A stretch of DNA of 64,000 nt from an uncultured Lachnospiraceae bacterium (GCA_900550235.1 URRQ01000006.1:4366-68365), one strand, 5' to 3'. Counted from the stretch's first letter, positions 1 through 8,010 are shown. Translations and numbers: made by a program. Notes: generated by a model not told the origin, from the sequence alone.

Positions 1-266
1 CTTGTCTCAATTTCTTCCACAGTATTCGCATAATCTACATCACTGTTTCCCCATCCGTCAGATGACATAATCACTCCGTCCGCTCTCATTGCTTCCGCCC
101 ATACCGCAGTCCTACGACCAACAAGCAATTTATCTTCATTTCCATCCGGAGTTCCTACTATAATTATCCCCATCAAATCCAAATCTTCATCCGCTGACAC
201 AATATCCAAAAGCGGATCTCGAAAATGATGTAGAGACGTTTCTTTTGTAGACGGTCCAATTCCCAT
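1..266 (-). CDS. prdE: PrdE, PrdA C-terminal-like proline reductase cluster protein (partial)
   Basis: Only the first 88 or so codons are inside the window; the gene continues past the left edge. It opens with MGIGPSTKET after a good AGGAGGAGAAG ribosome site. The visible part contains a DLMGIIIVGTPDGNEDKL stretch and a GVIMSSDGWGNSDVDYANT stretch. These parallel the PrdA region that reads GVIFVGSPQINSEKF and GAFITTEGFGNNHIDFA, which follows the pyruvoyl cleavage site. It is therefore homologous to the C-terminal (small-subunit) half of PrdA, as PrdE is in clostridial proline reductase operons. It starts 15 bases after prdD. Its role is not established; a structural or activation partner of proline reductase is an inference. 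Confidence 0.8.
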   Translation of the reverse strand, partial: MGIGPSTKETSLHHFRDPLLDIVSADEDLDLMGIIIVGTPDGNEDKLLVGRRTAVWAEAMRADGVIMSSDGWGNSDVDYANTVEEIET

Positions 267-280
267 ATCTTCTCCTCCTA

Positions 281-1045
281 TCATTGCATCGAACGCAGTA
301 TTCCGTCACGGTATTCATTCGGCGTAACCAGTACCGGCATATTCCCCATGTCGATAATGGACTTTCCGCCTTCCATTCCAGACGGTTCTTTTCCAAACAG
401 ATGCATGTCATACATGGCTCCTTGACCTGCGACTTGTTTGACAATGAGCACTCGTTTTTTTCCAGGTCGTGCAACATCGTGATATTCATGCCTTTCTGTA
501 CACATATCTCCACGGAACTTCTTCATTTGCTCCCGAAATTCTTGAATAAACCTGTCACACATCTTATGCGCTTCCGTCACCGCGTGACGCTCTTGTCCCA
601 TTCCTGCTTGAAAGGTCACATCAAAACTTATGATCAGATCATTTTTTGAAGGCGTTCCCGCTCTACCGAAGTACAACTGTTCTTTTAAAATTCCTTCCGA
701 AGATCCAAATTCTGCAGTTTGTTTTCCATTCACGTCCACTCCGGTTAGTATTACATATACACCGGTTAAAGTATGCGTAATCCCATCTCCTATTTTACCA
801 AGCACTTTCGTTGAGATCGGAATTATGTCCATCATTGTATTTGTAAATTTATCCCACTCACCCGGTCTAACAATTTTCACCGACGCAGATGCAATTTCTT
901 CTTTATTATATAGAAATCTTTCCACATTTTGATCAATCATAATCCGTCCATCGGTTGTTACTTTGTTTTCATCCCCATATTCTGCATGATCTATATGGAA
1001 GGCTTTGATAACAAGTCTCCTTAAATCCTTCTCTCCTTGTACCAT
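281..1045 (-). CDS. prdD: PrdD, PrdA N-terminal-half-like proline reductase cluster protein
   Basis: A 254-residue protein homologous to the large-subunit half of the PrdA proprotein. Shared blocks include EFGSSEG (about residue 113), the FGRAG/WGRPG element, RPGKKRVLIVK and GQGAMYD. It ends in a GNMPVLVTPNEYRDGILRSMQ-like tail, just where PrdA would continue to its Thr-Cys cleavage site. It lacks that Cys and so cannot form the pyruvoyl group. In clostridial prd operons PrdD and PrdE together mimic a split PrdA; their exact role is unproven. Start chosen at the ATG after AAAGGAAC. It lies 150 bases downstream of prdB, with a large inverted repeat between them. Confidence 0.88.
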   Translation of the reverse strand: MVQGEKDLRRLVIKAFHIDHAEYGDENKVTTDGRIMIDQNVERFLYNKEEIASASVKIVRPGEWDKFTNTMMDIIPISTKVLGKIGDGITHTLTGVYVILTGVDVNGKQTAEFGSSEGILKEQLYFGRAGTPSKNDLIISFDVTFQAGMGQERHAVTEAHKMCDRFIQEFREQMKKFRGDMCTERHEYHDVARPGKKRVLIVKQVAGQGAMYDMHLFGKEPSGMEGGKSIIDMGNMPVLVTPNEYRDGILRSMQ

Positions 1046-1150
1046 AATTCGTTCCTTTCATAATTCCCTAATTTAAGGTTTATTGTAGCAAAAACCGCAT
1101 TTTTTCGCAATGGGGACAGGACTATTTGCAAAAAGGGACAGGGCAAAACG

Positions 1151-1195
1151 TAATTGGGGACGTAGTAAATCTGCACTTTACTACGTCCCCAATTA
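1151..1195. repeat. GGGGAC-type perfect inverted repeat (REP-like element)
   Basis: Two 19-base arms (TAATTGGGGACGTAGTAAA and its complement) pair perfectly around the 7-base loop TCTGCAC. It starts one base before the prdB stop codon region. Two further short boxes, GGGGACAGG at 1112 and GGGACAGGG at 1135, precede it at about 22-base spacing. There is no strong T-tract on either side, so it is not a typical intrinsic terminator. The form (GGGGAC boxes plus a hairpin in a spacer) resembles REP/RAYT-mobilised palindromes; this is inference. Confidence 0.7.
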
Positions 1196-1196
1196 A

Positions 1197-1922
1197 TTAT
1201 ACTTTTGCTACATATTCGAATGGCAATGGAACAATCTTTCCAGGTGTCTGGATTTCTACTAACTGTTCAAGTGTTGCCTTTACGATGTCTGTCTGCATCT
1301 GTTTGTTATTAGGTTCTCCTGCGTTTGCACCCATCGGAACGAGTGGAGCAACTGCACGAGGTGTACCGGACTGACGTACAACCGGTGGAAGAGCTGCAAT
1401 AATAATTGTAGGAATTCCAGCTTCTTCAATCGCTCTCTGCACCAATACTGCAGAGCGGTGGCAAGTACCTCAACCAGCTGTAAGGATAACTGCATCTACC
1501 CCTTCTTCTTTAAACATCTGCGCGATAGCCGGACCAGTTTCATGTTTGAATTTTTCCTGGTTTCCACCACCACCCATGAAACCTGCGTGTACAGGTGCAC
1601 AAGCTTTGATAAATCCTTCTTTTGCTAATTCATGGATTCTGTCAATCGGGAACATACAGTTGATATCTTTATTAACGTCACTATTATCATATCCGCCATG
1701 TGATACCATCAATTCATTTGATGGCATTGTATCTGTAACTTTTCTCCATGTAAAGTCACCAGCAAGGTTAAATCTTTCCTGATCTTTGTGGTGAACACCT
1801 GCTGCTGTAGCAAGTGCGATTGTCATATCTTTTAACTCTTTTGTTACAGGAGTCCATACAGATGGAGGTGTAATCGGAACAAAAATCTCTGACTGCATCC
1901 CTTTAACTGTTGTTAAACTCAT
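1197..1922 (-). CDS. prdB: PrdB, selenocysteine-containing subunit of D-proline reductase
   Basis: D-proline reductase reduces the ring of D-proline to 5-aminovalerate in the cytoplasm; PrdB carries the selenocysteine that attacks the ring alpha-carbon. The frame is interrupted by one TGA (plus coordinates 1470-1472), residue 151, in the context VILTAG-U-GTC. Sequence continues in the same frame after it with HRSAVLVQRAIEEAG, giving 241 residues, the usual PrdB size. The Sec-x-x-Cys motif matches that of GrdB. The start ATG overlaps the stop of the upstream small gene (TAATG), so the two are translationally coupled. A hairpin fitting a bacterial SECIS lies just after the TGA. Confidence 0.96.
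1431..1457 (-). promoter_or_regulatory. Candidate SECIS hairpin of prdB
   Basis: Starting 12 bases after the Sec TGA, the mRNA reads CGCUCUGC, then a loop containing GUAUUGGU, then GCAGAGAGCG. This gives an 8-bp stem with a 2-base bulge and a GU-containing apical loop. Distance and shape fit a bacterial SECIS bound by SelB. Folding was done by eye. Confidence 0.6.
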
Positions 1923-2209
1923 TATTTTGCCTCCTTATTTTCTTCATTATTCTTACGCGCTTCTTCTCGTCTGCGCTTATATACATCCAGGTTACTTACA
2001 TATTTCTCATTGGCTTCCGGTCCAAGCTGTTCCACAAAACTCATGTTCCACGCAACTTCCTGACCCACTTTGATTGGATAGTCTGTAATCAGCATACGCA
2101 TCGGAATCTTCAAGTATCCCAAACGACCTTTCAAGTCGATGGCTACACATCCGTCATGCACTTCTACGATGATACCTTCCATTCTAATTAATTTATCGCC
2201 ATATTTCAT
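1922..2209 (-). CDS. Small proline-reductase-associated protein (CBO2463/CBO2479-type)
   Basis: A 95-residue protein encoded between prdA and prdB. Its first 65 residues look like a small beta-barrel (KLIRMEGIIVEVHDGCVAIDLKGRLGYLKIPMRML); the tail is a highly charged helix (YKRRREEARKNNEENKEAK). It matches what I recall as the CBO2463/CBO2479 domain found in prd operons. No catalytic function is known. Its stop overlaps the prdB start by one base and it begins 15 bases after prdA, so it is made with both reductase subunits. Assembly or protection of the Sec subunit is speculation. Confidence 0.82.
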   Translation of the reverse strand: MKYGDKLIRMEGIIVEVHDGCVAIDLKGRLGYLKIPMRMLITDYPIKVGQEVAWNMSFVEQLGPEANEKYVSNLDVYKRRREEARKNNEENKEAK

Positions 2210-2223
2210 AGTCTCACCTTAAA

Positions 2224-4056
2224 TTAGCTGTATTTTAATCTTCTCTTTTCGCTCATCGGAAGTGACTGCTCGTTCTTTACAAGTTCGATTGGTTTTCCTG
2301 TCACGTTAGAGATTAATTCTACGTTAGTAGCTTTTACGTTTGGATTCCATTTTTTCTCTGGTTTCTTCACTTCTTCACCAGCCATAGCTGTTTTTAACAT
2401 TGCAAGTGCACGAATCGCATCTTCATGGCAAAGTGTATTGCAAGCAAGAACTTCGTTCTCAATTCCAGCTTCTGATTTGTTGTTATCAACCATACGAGTC
2501 ATGTATTTGTTACCAACTACAAGAGCGCCCTGTACAGCACAGAAAGAAAGTCCTACTACAGGAACTCCTCTCATACCAATCTGCTCATGGTGGCTTGCGA
2601 AGTCGATGTGGTTGTTACCAAATCCTTCTGTTGTAATGAACGCACCGTCAACATCAAGTGCTTCTACCATCATACCTACACGTTTTGATACATAGAATTT
2701 TTCTGAGTTGATCTGTGGGCTTCCTACGAAGATAACACCGCAAAGGTCAATTTCTTCATCATGTAATGCTTCAAGCACAAGTGGTTCTCTCCAGTAATGT
2801 CTTGACATCTCTTTTGAAGCAGGTCCGATACATGTAAGAGCATGGATACATCCATCAAGAACCTCAAGTGGAGATACCATTACCGGAACGTTACCAAGGT
2901 CAACGTTTGGTTTTGCTCCAAGAACACCAACCGGCTCTACTGGAAGAATTAAGTTATCGTGCATAGCACCCTGTCCCATGATTTCTTTTACGATAACAAC
3001 TTTTTTCTTTCCAGGTCTTCTGTACTGGTTGAATTCTTCTGTATCAACTACTAATGATTCGTCTAATTTCTTAAGAGCTGTTCTGATTTCCTGTGTAATC
3101 ACATCTGTTGCTGTGTGAGCAGCTAAAGGACCTGGTCTTTCCATGTTTGTTCCTTCTTTGATTACAACTTCTGTCTTAATGAAGATTTCTCCTTCTTCTG
3201 GTGCACCAGGACGTCCCCACATAATGTTTTCATCAAGGTATCCTTCTGAAGAACCGAACTCACCAATCTGAACACCATTTGCATCTGTTCCTGTTACCAT
3301 CATTACAACACCGTCAAGAACTCTTGTTGCTCCTGAACCGATCTCGTCTTCACCATCTTTTGTAGCGATTGGCTGAACGTCCATGATTGTCTCAGAGTAT
3401 GTGTGGTACTGTTCTGGAGTAATGATGTCGATCTTCAAGCTGTGTACAAGTTCCTGAGAATCAACAGCTTCCTGTTCGATACCTTCTCTAATATAAAGAG
3501 TTGTTCCTTCGATCTTTGACTCTGGTCCTCTCTTAACTTCTGTGATTTTGAAGTGTTTTCTAACTAAGCTTCTGATTAATTTTGGTTCTTGTTCTTTTAC
3601 TGGCGCTGCAACTTCTGCTCCTGCCGGAACTTCAATTGCTTTTGCCGCTCCTGAACCAACTCCCATCGGAAGTTCGATGTGGATATCTTTTCCTTCTCCG
3701 ATGTGAATTTTAAGCACTCCACCATTTGCTTTTGCTGCTGGAGCTGCAACTGGTGCTACCGGTGCTGCAGGAGCTACTGGTGCTGGCGCTTTTTCTTCTT
3801 CTACTTTCTGAATTGCATCTATTACATCACGTGTAATTGGTGTAAGTGAGTCACATGTTTTTGTAAGCTTTGCGCCAAGAATTTCTTCGATTGTGAGCAC
3901 GCCATCAAGGTTTAACAAACCAGAATCTACCAGATCATCGAAAATCGCCGGATCTTCTAAGTTTGCTGGTCCAATTGTAATGCCTGCTTCGGCTCTGCAA
4001 CATAATACCGCAGGGTCTTTTGCATGTTCTTTTGCTGTTTCAGCTGTGATTGACAT
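2224..4056 (-). CDS. prdA: PrdA, D-proline reductase proprotein (pyruvoyl-forming)
   Basis: Proprotein of 610 residues that is cleaved at an internal Cys to give two subunits, the smaller with an N-terminal pyruvoyl group binding D-proline. The likely cleavage site is Thr-Cys in HALTCIGPASKEM (Cys about residue 409). Residues 1-85 are a small helical domain, followed by an Ala/Pro-rich linker (about 87-110), a VLKIHIGEGKDIHIELP strand pair and the large-subunit core (EFGSSEG, WGRPGAPEE, RPGKKKVVIVK). An upstream in-frame ATG at 4077 exists, but AAAGGAGG lies immediately before the ATG at 4056, so I use that. The downstream order (small gene, prdB, prdD, prdE) supports the call. Confidence 0.97.
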   Translation of the reverse strand: MSITAETAKEHAKDPAVLCCRAEAGITIGPANLEDPAIFDDLVDSGLLNLDGVLTIEEILGAKLTKTCDSLTPITRDVIDAIQKVEEEKAPAPVAPAAPVAPVAAPAAKANGGVLKIHIGEGKDIHIELPMGVGSGAAKAIEVPAGAEVAAPVKEQEPKLIRSLVRKHFKITEVKRGPESKIEGTTLYIREGIEQEAVDSQELVHSLKIDIITPEQYHTYSETIMDVQPIATKDGEDEIGSGATRVLDGVVMMVTGTDANGVQIGEFGSSEGYLDENIMWGRPGAPEEGEIFIKTEVVIKEGTNMERPGPLAAHTATDVITQEIRTALKKLDESLVVDTEEFNQYRRPGKKKVVIVKEIMGQGAMHDNLILPVEPVGVLGAKPNVDLGNVPVMVSPLEVLDGCIHALTCIGPASKEMSRHYWREPLVLEALHDEEIDLCGVIFVGSPQINSEKFYVSKRVGMMVEALDVDGAFITTEGFGNNHIDFASHHEQIGMRGVPVVGLSFCAVQGALVVGNKYMTRMVDNNKSEAGIENEVLACNTLCHEDAIRALAMLKTAMAGEEVKKPEKKWNPNVKATNVELISNVTGKPIELVKNEQSLPMSEKRRLKYS

Positions 4057-4082
4057 ATTGTATCCTCCTTTTGTCATCGCTT

Positions 4083-4128
4083 ATTGAATCTCATTGTTCA
4101 ATATCTATATTCTTATCACTTATGTGAT
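4083..4128. other. Two small palindromes between prdA and its upstream neighbour
   Basis: The 80-base spacer holds ATTGAA-N8-TTCAAT (4083-4102) and an ATCAC-N4-GTGAT palindrome further upstream. Neither has a T-tract. They could be mRNA processing or protein-binding elements that set the prdA level; nothing more can be said from sequence. Confidence 0.35.
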
Positions 4129-4136
4129 TGTCATAT

Positions 4137-4544
4137 CTATAGTGGTAATTCCAAATAAATGTCTTTACCTTCTTTGATAGAAATAATAATTGTATTTCCA
4201 TCCTGCACAGTATATTCCGCTTTAACCGGAGCAGCTTCTTCCTGCGCTTCTTCTTTTACTTCTTCCTGTACTTCAACTTCTTTTTTCTCAAGTTTTACAG
4301 CGCCGCCTACGGCTTCTTCTGTAACCGGTGTAAGCGCATCACAATCCTTTGCAGTCTTAATACCTACAACCTGCCCGATTGTCAACGCTTCTTCTAATGT
4401 AAACAAATTTGAACTTACCATATCAGGAAGAAACATTGGATGTTCAATGTGTTTTGGTTCAATCTCTGTACCTGCTGCGATTATGTTTGAAAATACTGCA
4501 GGCTCATTTGCAAACTCTTTTACCATCTCTGCTGTAATTGCCAT
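4137..4544 (-). CDS. PrdA N-terminal-domain-like small protein
   Basis: A 135-residue protein that parallels only the first 130-140 residues of PrdA: the MAITAEMVKEFANEPAV start (PrdA: MSITAETAKEHAKDPAV), the DCDALTPVTEEA block (PrdA: TCDSLTPITRDV), a charged Glu/Lys/Ala linker, and a closing NTIIISIKEGKDIYLELPL (PrdA: VLKIHIGEGKDIHIELP). It stops where the PrdA catalytic core would begin. It looks like a stand-alone copy of the PrdA leader domain. The start at 4544 follows GGAAGGAGAA; a longer frame to 4583 overlaps prdC and lacks a site. It lies between prdC and prdA. Function unknown; a docking adaptor between PrdC and PrdA is a guess. Confidence 0.8.
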   Translation of the reverse strand: MAITAEMVKEFANEPAVFSNIIAAGTEIEPKHIEHPMFLPDMVSSNLFTLEEALTIGQVVGIKTAKDCDALTPVTEEAVGGAVKLEKKEVEVQEEVKEEAQEEAAPVKAEYTVQDGNTIIISIKEGKDIYLELPL

Positions 4545-4566
4545 GTCTGTTCTCCTTCCCTTCTGA

Positions 4567-5883
4567 TTAAATATCCTGTTCAACCTGTTTTGAAACTGTC
4601 AGATATCTATATAATGGATGTCCGATGGTTCTCATTACATGGTCTGTCTGATGGAATACTTTCAAGCCCATCTTCGGTGCAGATCCCATTACTGTGTTGG
4701 AGCAGTCTGAGCAGTTACCGATAATAATGTATTCACATTTATCCTGTTTGAACTGCATACTATTTTTAACCTGTCCAGGACAGTTACCTGGTCTTTCGCA
4801 TTTTAATGCACCGTTTTTCATCTCTGCTGCCTGTTTACATCTTGCAACAGATACAACATTTGCATTCATCTTCTCCGCAATGTCACGCATACGAGCTTCA
4901 TCTCCACCGCACGCACACACAAGAACACCCATTGGCGCTCCGTGAAGATCTGGGAATTCGATTGTTACAATAATTCCACCTGTTGTCTTTGTAATCGGCG
5001 CCTCTAATGTAGTAGCTTTTCCTGTAAAAGGTCCACCCATAATAATCTCGCCGTATTCGCCATCAATTCCACCAGCTCTTTCGATCAGTTCGGAAACGCT
5101 AGTTCCAACCGGAACATCTTTGAATACATGCGGTTCATTTCCACCGTTTAACTTACCAATTACTGTAAGGTTCTTACTGAAACATGGTTTTCTTTCTTCA
5201 ATCGCTTCTGTAATTCTTGCAAGAGTCTCCACATTGATTACGATGGATTTTGCAGCTAACGGAAGGTCTGTTGGCGGAAGTTCAATTCCAAGACATTCTC
5301 TTACTACTGCTCTTTCCTCTCCCATCGGATAAATATCCGGGAGAAGATGAATTGTAATATTCTCTTCATTCTTTAATGCTTCTTTTAAAGCCTGTACTGC
5401 TTTTTCATTTTTCTTTTTAATAGCAAAGATTGCTTTTCCTGCATTGGAAATTTCCATTGTGTATTTCACACCACGGATTACTTTATCACACTCTTCTTCC
5501 AACTGCTGAATATTGTGACGAAGTCCCGGCTCACATTCTGCTGCATTAATCAAAATGTATCCGCCTTCCAAATCTGCTCCGATTTTCACTCCGGTAGGGA
5601 AACCGGCACCCCCCATACCTACGATACCAGCAGCTTTTACCATATCAAGCTTGCTTCCTTCTGCAATCGGTACGAACTCATCTTTCTGCTCTTCATCCGG
5701 TTTGATTACAATTCTGTCTTCCAGCACTTCTTCCACAACACCATATACGCTTGAGAAAATATTAGCCCCAAGTCCTGTAGGAGTTGCGATCAATGTACCT
5801 TTTTCCACTCTGTCACCTGCTGCCACGATTGCTGCACATGGAGCACCAACATGCTGTCTTAAAAGAATCTGTACGTTTCCCAT
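4567..5883 (-). CDS. prdC: PrdC, RnfC-like electron-transfer protein of proline reductase
   Basis: A 438-residue RnfC/NqrF-like protein thought to pass electrons from NADH or the membrane Rnf system to proline reductase. It shows the RnfC-type GIVGMGGAGFPTGVK loop (about 87-100), NAAECEPGLRHN (113-124), a SLBB-type region (PVGTSVSELIERAGG) and Cys-rich stretches: VCACGG (322-327), CERPGNC and NCSDCSN. In some relatives PrdC is described as a selenoprotein. Here there is no in-frame TGA, and Cys323 or Cys325 may stand in for Sec. It is the first gene of the operon, with AAAGGAGAAGAG before the ATG. Confidence 0.93.
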   Translation of the reverse strand: MGNVQILLRQHVGAPCAAIVAAGDRVEKGTLIATPTGLGANIFSSVYGVVEEVLEDRIVIKPDEEQKDEFVPIAEGSKLDMVKAAGIVGMGGAGFPTGVKIGADLEGGYILINAAECEPGLRHNIQQLEEECDKVIRGVKYTMEISNAGKAIFAIKKKNEKAVQALKEALKNEENITIHLLPDIYPMGEERAVVRECLGIELPPTDLPLAAKSIVINVETLARITEAIEERKPCFSKNLTVIGKLNGGNEPHVFKDVPVGTSVSELIERAGGIDGEYGEIIMGGPFTGKATTLEAPITKTTGGIIVTIEFPDLHGAPMGVLVCACGGDEARMRDIAEKMNANVVSVARCKQAAEMKNGALKCERPGNCPGQVKNSMQFKQDKCEYIIIGNCSDCSNTVMGSAPKMGLKVFHQTDHVMRTIGHPLYRYLTVSKQVEQDI

Positions 5884-5940
5884 GACTCTCTTCTCCTTTT
5901 GCTTTTACTTAGTTTTACTTTACATCATATGAAATTTTTA

Positions 5941-5972
5941 TAAAAAAAGCCGAGCAAATCATACTCAGCCTT
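5941..5972 (-). terminator. Intrinsic terminator downstream of tRNA-Sec
   Basis: On the minus strand AGGCTGAG pairs with CTCGGCTT around a short loop and is followed by seven T residues. It lies between selC and prdC. It can end selC transcription, and it could also attenuate any transcript entering prdC from upstream. Confidence 0.75.
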
Positions 5973-6024
5973 CCCTAATCTCGCCTTATTATATATTGTG
6001 AAACAATCGTTGATTGTATTTTTC

Positions 6025-6122
6025 TGGCGAGGGCATGTGGGAATCGAACCCACCCAGGACGCTCTTAACGCCCAACACTAGTTTTGAAGACTAGGAGGCA
6101 CACCAGTTACCCATCTACCCCC
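6025..6122 (-). tRNA. selC: tRNA-Sec (anticodon UCA)
   Basis: A 98-base tRNA with the CTAGT/ACTAG anticodon stem and loop CTTCAAA, so the anticodon is TCA, which reads UGA. It has a long variable arm, the T-arm GTGGG-TTCGATT-CCCAC, a long acceptor of about 8 pairs typical of bacterial tRNA-Sec, and an encoded 3' CCA. It is charged with Ser and converted by SelA using SelD-made selenophosphate. It sits between prdC and prdF rather than beside selAB, about 17 kb away. Confidence 0.96.
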
Positions 6123-6221
6123 ATGTATTGATTTTACTGCCCTTAAAGACTATCACATGTTCTGACATATTTCAAGAACTTTTTTAGTTTTTTTCGACAA
6201 ACTTATTTTACCAAATAAACA

Positions 6222-6250
6222 TTGACTTTTCAACACTTTTCGCTCATAAT
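6222..6250 (+). promoter_or_regulatory. Sigma-A-type promoter of prdF
   Basis: TTGACT (6222-6227), a 17-base spacer and CATAAT (6245-6250), about 80 bases before the prdF start codon. Confidence 0.75.
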
Positions 6251-6271
6251 GTTTACAGAAGATTGAACCCG

Positions 6272-6293
6272 ATACTAGAATGAGGTCTAGTAT
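6272..6293 (+). promoter_or_regulatory. Palindromic operator candidate in the prdF leader
   Basis: ATACTAGA-N6-TCTAGTAT, a perfect 8-bp inverted repeat just downstream of the predicted prdF start site. A TetR-family regulator is the next gene after prdF, and such regulators bind palindromes of this size. The assignment is inferred from position. Confidence 0.5.
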
Positions 6294-6329
6294 TCATAAT
6301 TTTTTATTTTAACCAAGGAGGATCGACAA

Positions 6330-7361
6330 ATGTCATTTAATCCAACACTTAATAAAGAACGCTTTGAAGCAGCGTTTACTGTTGTAGATTCCCACACAGT
6401 TGGAGAATTTACTCGTATTGTATTATCAGGTTTCCCGGAATTAGAGGGAGACACTATGATGGAACGCAAGAATTTTCTCGTAAACCATTGCGACGATTAT
6501 AGAACAGCTCTTATGCTTGAACCAAGAGGACATCATGATATGTTTGGCGCAATTATTACAGAGCCAATCAGCCCTGAAGCTGATCTTGGCGTAATCTTCA
6601 TGGATACAGGCGGATACTTAAATATGTGCGGACACGGAACAATCGGTACTGCAACTGTTGCCGTTGAAACAGGACTCGTTCCAGTTACAGAGCCATATAC
6701 AGAAGTTGTTCTTGAAGCTCCTGCCGGAATTATCCGTACAAAAGTAAAAGTTGAAAATGGTAAAGCTGTTGAAGTTACTTTGACAAACGTTCCTGCTTTC
6801 TTGTATAAAGACAATCTGACAGTTGAAGTTGACGGTGTTACAATTCCTTACTGCATTTCATTCGGCGGAAGCTTCTTCGCACTTGTTGACGCTTCCAAAT
6901 TAGGATACAATATCGGGCCTTCCGCTGTTCCCGCTTTACAGAAACTCGGAATGAAGATGCTTGAAAAAATCAACAAAGAAGTGCAAGTTCAGCATCCTAC
7001 ACTCGACATTACAACAGTTGACTTAGTAGAGTTCTACGGACCAACACCGAATCCGGAAAAAGCAGATATGAGAAACGTCGTTATCTTTGGCGAAGCACAG
7101 GCTGACCGTTCTCCATGTGGAACAGGTACAAGCGCAAAACTTGCTACACTTTATGCTTGGGATGAAATCAAAGTTGGAGAAGAATTCCGTTATGAAAGCT
7201 TCACAGGTTCTGTATTCCGTGGTGTCATCAAGGAAGAAACATCTATTGCAGATTATAAAGCAGTAATTCCTCAAATTACCGGAAGTGCATATATTACCGG
7301 TTTGGGAACTTATGTGATTGATCCAACAGATCCATTAAAATACGGTTTTTCAATCGGCTAA
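6330..7361 (+). CDS. prdF: Proline racemase
   Basis: Interconverts L- and D-proline without a cofactor, supplying D-proline to PrdA/PrdB. The two catalytic cysteines are visible: Cys100 in NMCGHGTIG and Cys263 in DRSPCGTGTSAK. Length (343 residues) is normal for the family, and the N-terminal DSHTVGEFTR motif is typical. It is divergent from the prd operon with the tRNA-Sec gene between. A consensus-like promoter and a palindrome precede it, and AAGGAGGATCGAC is its ribosome site. Placement beside prdC makes proline rather than hydroxyproline the expected substrate. Confidence 0.96.
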   Translation: MSFNPTLNKERFEAAFTVVDSHTVGEFTRIVLSGFPELEGDTMMERKNFLVNHCDDYRTALMLEPRGHHDMFGAIITEPISPEADLGVIFMDTGGYLNMCGHGTIGTATVAVETGLVPVTEPYTEVVLEAPAGIIRTKVKVENGKAVEVTLTNVPAFLYKDNLTVEVDGVTIPYCISFGGSFFALVDASKLGYNIGPSAVPALQKLGMKMLEKINKEVQVQHPTLDITTVDLVEFYGPTPNPEKADMRNVVIFGEAQADRSPCGTGTSAKLATLYAWDEIKVGEEFRYESFTGSVFRGVIKEETSIADYKAVIPQITGSAYITGLGTYVIDPTDPLKYGFSIG

Positions 7362-7389
7362 TCTTTTCACGTAAAAAGGAGGCAGTTTT

Positions 7390-7977
7390 ATGGGACGCAA
7401 ACGTCAGTCACCGCAAAGCAGAATTATTAAAGCTGCTTGGAATCTTTTTTATAAAAACGGTTATGAAGGGACAACCATTAATGATATCATCGCTGCCTCT
7501 AAGACTTCAAAAGGCACCTTTTACCATTATTTCAAAGGAAAAGATGCTTTATTGAATACATTGGCATATTTACTCGACGATAAATACGAAGAGTTAACAT
7601 CAACTATGAATCCCGATCTTTCCGCTCGTGACAAATTATTATTTTTGAATCATGAATTATTCTATATGATTGAAACGAGTATTGACATCCGGCTCTTAGC
7701 TCTTTTGTATTCTTCTCAATTAACAACCAAGGATACAAAATCTCTTTTAGATAAAGACCGTTACTATTTCACTCTTATCACAGAGATTATCAAGACCGGA
7801 CAACAAAGCGGAGAATTCTCTGCTTCTACTTCTTTAGTTGATCTTGTAAAATTATATACAATGTATGAACGTTCTCTATTATACGACTGGGCTTTATGCA
7901 AAGGTGATTATTCTCTCACCGAATATAGTGACAGACTATTGCCGCATGTGCTCGATAAGTTCAAGGAAAATATTTAA
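7390..7977 (+). CDS. TetR/AcrR family transcriptional regulator
   Basis: A 195-residue TetR-type repressor. The N-terminal helix-turn-helix is clear (residues about 10-55: IIKAAWNLFYKNGYEGTTIND and TSKGTFYHYFKGKDALL). The C-terminal ligand domain has no assignable ligand. It begins 28 bases after prdF with AAAAGGAGG, so it is probably cotranscribed and may be autoregulated through the palindrome at 6272. Proline or a racemase-linked metabolite would be a natural effector, but that is inferred. Clostridial PrdR is a different (sigma-54 activator) family; none is seen in this window. Confidence 0.9.
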   Translation: MGRKRQSPQSRIIKAAWNLFYKNGYEGTTINDIIAASKTSKGTFYHYFKGKDALLNTLAYLLDDKYEELTSTMNPDLSARDKLLFLNHELFYMIETSIDIRLLALLYSSQLTTKDTKSLLDKDRYYFTLITEIIKTGQQSGEFSASTSLVDLVKLYTMYERSLLYDWALCKGDYSLTEYSDRLLPHVLDKFKENI

Positions 7978-8010
7978 ATAAACCTATTAGTTAAAATTCT
8001 TCATATACAT

